DNA from: Nectonema munidae
Taxonomy: Eukaryota > Nematomorpha > Nectonematoida > Nectonematidae
Length of the DNA: 64,000 nucleotides
Assembly: GCA_030549495.1 (NCBI GenBank)
Contig: JAUIRK010000040.1
Span: forward strand, 1-64,000
Direction of reading: 5' to 3'
Position numbers and translations under genes: made by a program. Below, piece after piece: positions 62,108 through 64,000 of this stretch; the stretch's first letter is position 1; each line of letters begins with the position of its first letter. The notes under the pieces are model-generated. The model had not been told where the DNA came from and ran no database searches. It worked only from the letters and a program-made list of their open reading frames with translations.

Positions 62108-64000
62108 ATTATTTATCAAAAAATCCATTGTAGTATATTATAGTTTCTGGCTGTATGAATTGATTTTGCTATTCGGATTCTCCCTACACACCCTAATTTG
62201 GTGACCCTTGATCAATATATAATAGTGTACAAGATAGAAATAGTCTATCAACATAACAACTTAATCCCAAAATCCAAGCATTTAAGAAGGCCTTTCTGAA
62301 AAATGCTTTGATAATAATCACTATCAGCAAATCATTGCAACTAATTTTTTTTGGTTAATTTGCTGATTCGTTACCATATGTTAACATATTTTCGAAATAA
62401 CCATATGAAAATAGTCAGTCCTTAATTTGTCATGAACGATTCGTAATCGCTCGTAATGACAACCAAAAGTTGGCAATGCATTTCTTTGGAAACTTTTGCT
62501 TCAATATAATAAATCTTGTTTCATTTAAAACTTACAGTTTCATGCTCTTTTAGATTTGCTCACTTTCTAGTGAAAAAGATATCAAAGATCATGCAAAAAG
62601 TAAGAGAAGGATACATTTATTATCTATATAATTTTTAAATGAGTCCTCAATGATTATAAAAGGAAACTTCTTTTCATATTTATAGTAGTAGTATTTTTTG
62701 TTAAATATTATTGAATAAAGACAAGAGCTTAATTAATAGCAATCAATGAAATGAAAACAAAAAAAAATCTGTATTCAGTAAATATAGTAAAGAAAAAGAA
62801 CTTTCAGATATTAGCTTGGCGTATTATTATCCAATGCTGGAAGACCGCTATGATTATAACAAACGTACATTAAAAATAATTAAATCACATAATTATATAT
62901 ATATTTATTTGCATGCAATTACTAATTAATTACAAATTATTTCATATAGATATTGTATATAAATTTTGATATTACTGATTTTATTATGATCAAAAGCTTG
63001 CAATATATGCTTTAATTTAAAAACTGAAACAACAGAAAAATTATGATAAGAGTCATTGTTTTAATTTGAACAAAGTTTTGGGTCTGTGGAAAAAAGGTAA
63101 AACCGCAGAGTAAAAAAATATATTTTGCTGTCATTTACTCAAGCTTTATCACAATTGAGACTCGTCGGTTTAATCGTATACCTAAACTTCTTTCCTCTTA
63201 AAGAAGACATTTTTTTTTAGAATTTTTCAGTGTGTTATGTACAGAACAGTTACATGGCTGCGAAACCAGAGGCGGGGTCGAATGCATTTAAGATGTCGGA
63301 GTCAAGAAAACTTATACTTCGACAAAATCAACAAAATTTTTATAAAAACGCGCAATTTTTTATAATAAATCTCATTTTCTAATGTTACATTTTAATGATT
63401 TATCACAAAAAACAACAGAGTTTTTTATATGTTCATTAATTGCGTGAGCATCACTAGAGATGTGAACGTAGGATTTGTCACGAACATACAACAAGTATAT
63501 AAAAGAATATCTGAAAGCAAAGTTAGGATATAGAATAAGGCAGACGCTAAATTTGATCAACAAGGCAGCATAAAGTCGTAATCACTTCAACTCAAAAGAG
63601 AGATGTATACAGGCATTTGACAAAACAAAACTCCATATTTACGAAGAAAAAGGATCTGGGCGATATAGCATAAATTGGACGCTTATGCATTTTGATTATC
63701 GCTAATCCGGGTCTTTTATAAATCGGATATAATATTTGAAAATGCTGACATCATTAATTAGGAATGATGAAAATATTTTGTAAAAATATAAACAAAATTA
63801 AAAGAGAAATGAATTAGATTATCCTCTGATAAAATGAGATTAGCTTCAAAAAATTGTCGGGAGAAATAATCAGAGAACAGATTAAAACTTTCTACCAAAG
63901 AATTCAAATTTGAACATAAGTAGGAATATACTGACTGTTCGTTACTATGTTTTAAGTTAAGTCTCTCGTTCTATTAGTCCTAACTTCCAGCTGATAAAAA
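62108..64000. other. Unique AT-rich sequence outside the palindrome
   Basis: No match to the left outer sequence or to any element in the window. A short AT microsatellite lies near 62,892-62,910. The longest frame (63,563-63,372, minus, 63 codons) has no recognisable features. I see no gene, RNA or repeat that I can support. Confidence 0.6.

Noticed and set aside
62108-64000. Right outer segment as a possible LINE or gene continuation
   Set aside because: No motif matches on either strand; only short AT-rich frames.

Overview
The window looks like AT-rich arthropod nuclear DNA. The evidence is a decayed Jockey/CR1-type LINE, hAT and piggyBac-like DNA transposon remains, a tRNA-derived SINE, and a decayed member of a multicopy protein family that I know from arthropod genomes (motifs like GVPMVWREP..H..DCYFC and LPPLHIKLGLM). 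There is no bacterial gene organisation, and I can support no intact host gene. The species cannot be named from the sequence.

Layout. Positions 1-4.4 kb hold a nearly full-length but dead LINE on the minus strand. From 5,464 to 62,107 the sequence is one giant inverted repeat of about 56.6 kb. Each arm has an outer flank of about 8.1 kb (5,464-13,551 and 54,024-62,107) carrying the same elements in mirror order: a 114-bp piggyBac-like MITE, a roughly 290-300-bp hAT MITE, the arthropod-family pseudogene, a BED-finger hAT transposase pseudogene and a hAT terminus. Inside each flank is about 20.1 kb of a head-to-tail array of a 2.77-kb retroid element, seven units per arm plus one partial outer unit. 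The arrays run tail to tail and meet at a palindrome centre near 33,657 with a spacer of only 23 bp. From 62,108 to 64,000 I see only unique AT-rich DNA.

The retroid unit is the most interesting content. It encodes a 196-aa gag/core-like protein (N-terminal coiled coil, helical middle, Lys/Arg-rich tail) and a 680-aa polymerase with reverse transcriptase and RNase H. I find no protease, integrase, tyrosine recombinase, envelope or LTR. The order and wording of the RT-RNase H motifs (LPMGAAFSPG, YLDD, VFVDATP, TELLA, NPAD-SR) resemble hepadnaviruses (PMG-LSP, YMDD, VFADATP, AELLA, NPADDPSR). I therefore call it a hepadnavirus-like retroelement, in the spirit of the HBV-related HEART retroelements reported from insects (recalled from memory, not checked).

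Each unit starts with a leader of about 110 bp: a TATAAATA box that contains the stop codon of the preceding pol, an initiator-like A 31 nt downstream, and a conserved stem-loop ending 1-2 nt before the gag start. At the centre of the palindrome the leader occurs once more, followed not by gag but by a short 3' tail with AATAAA. Each centre-proximal unit would therefore give a terminally redundant, polyadenylated RNA, much like hepadnaviral pregenomic RNA.

The right array is nearly uniform and mostly looks whole, so it is young. The left array is a mosaic, with diverged B-type units in the middle and A-type sequence at both ends, and most of its units are broken. These copies are described as fossils only.
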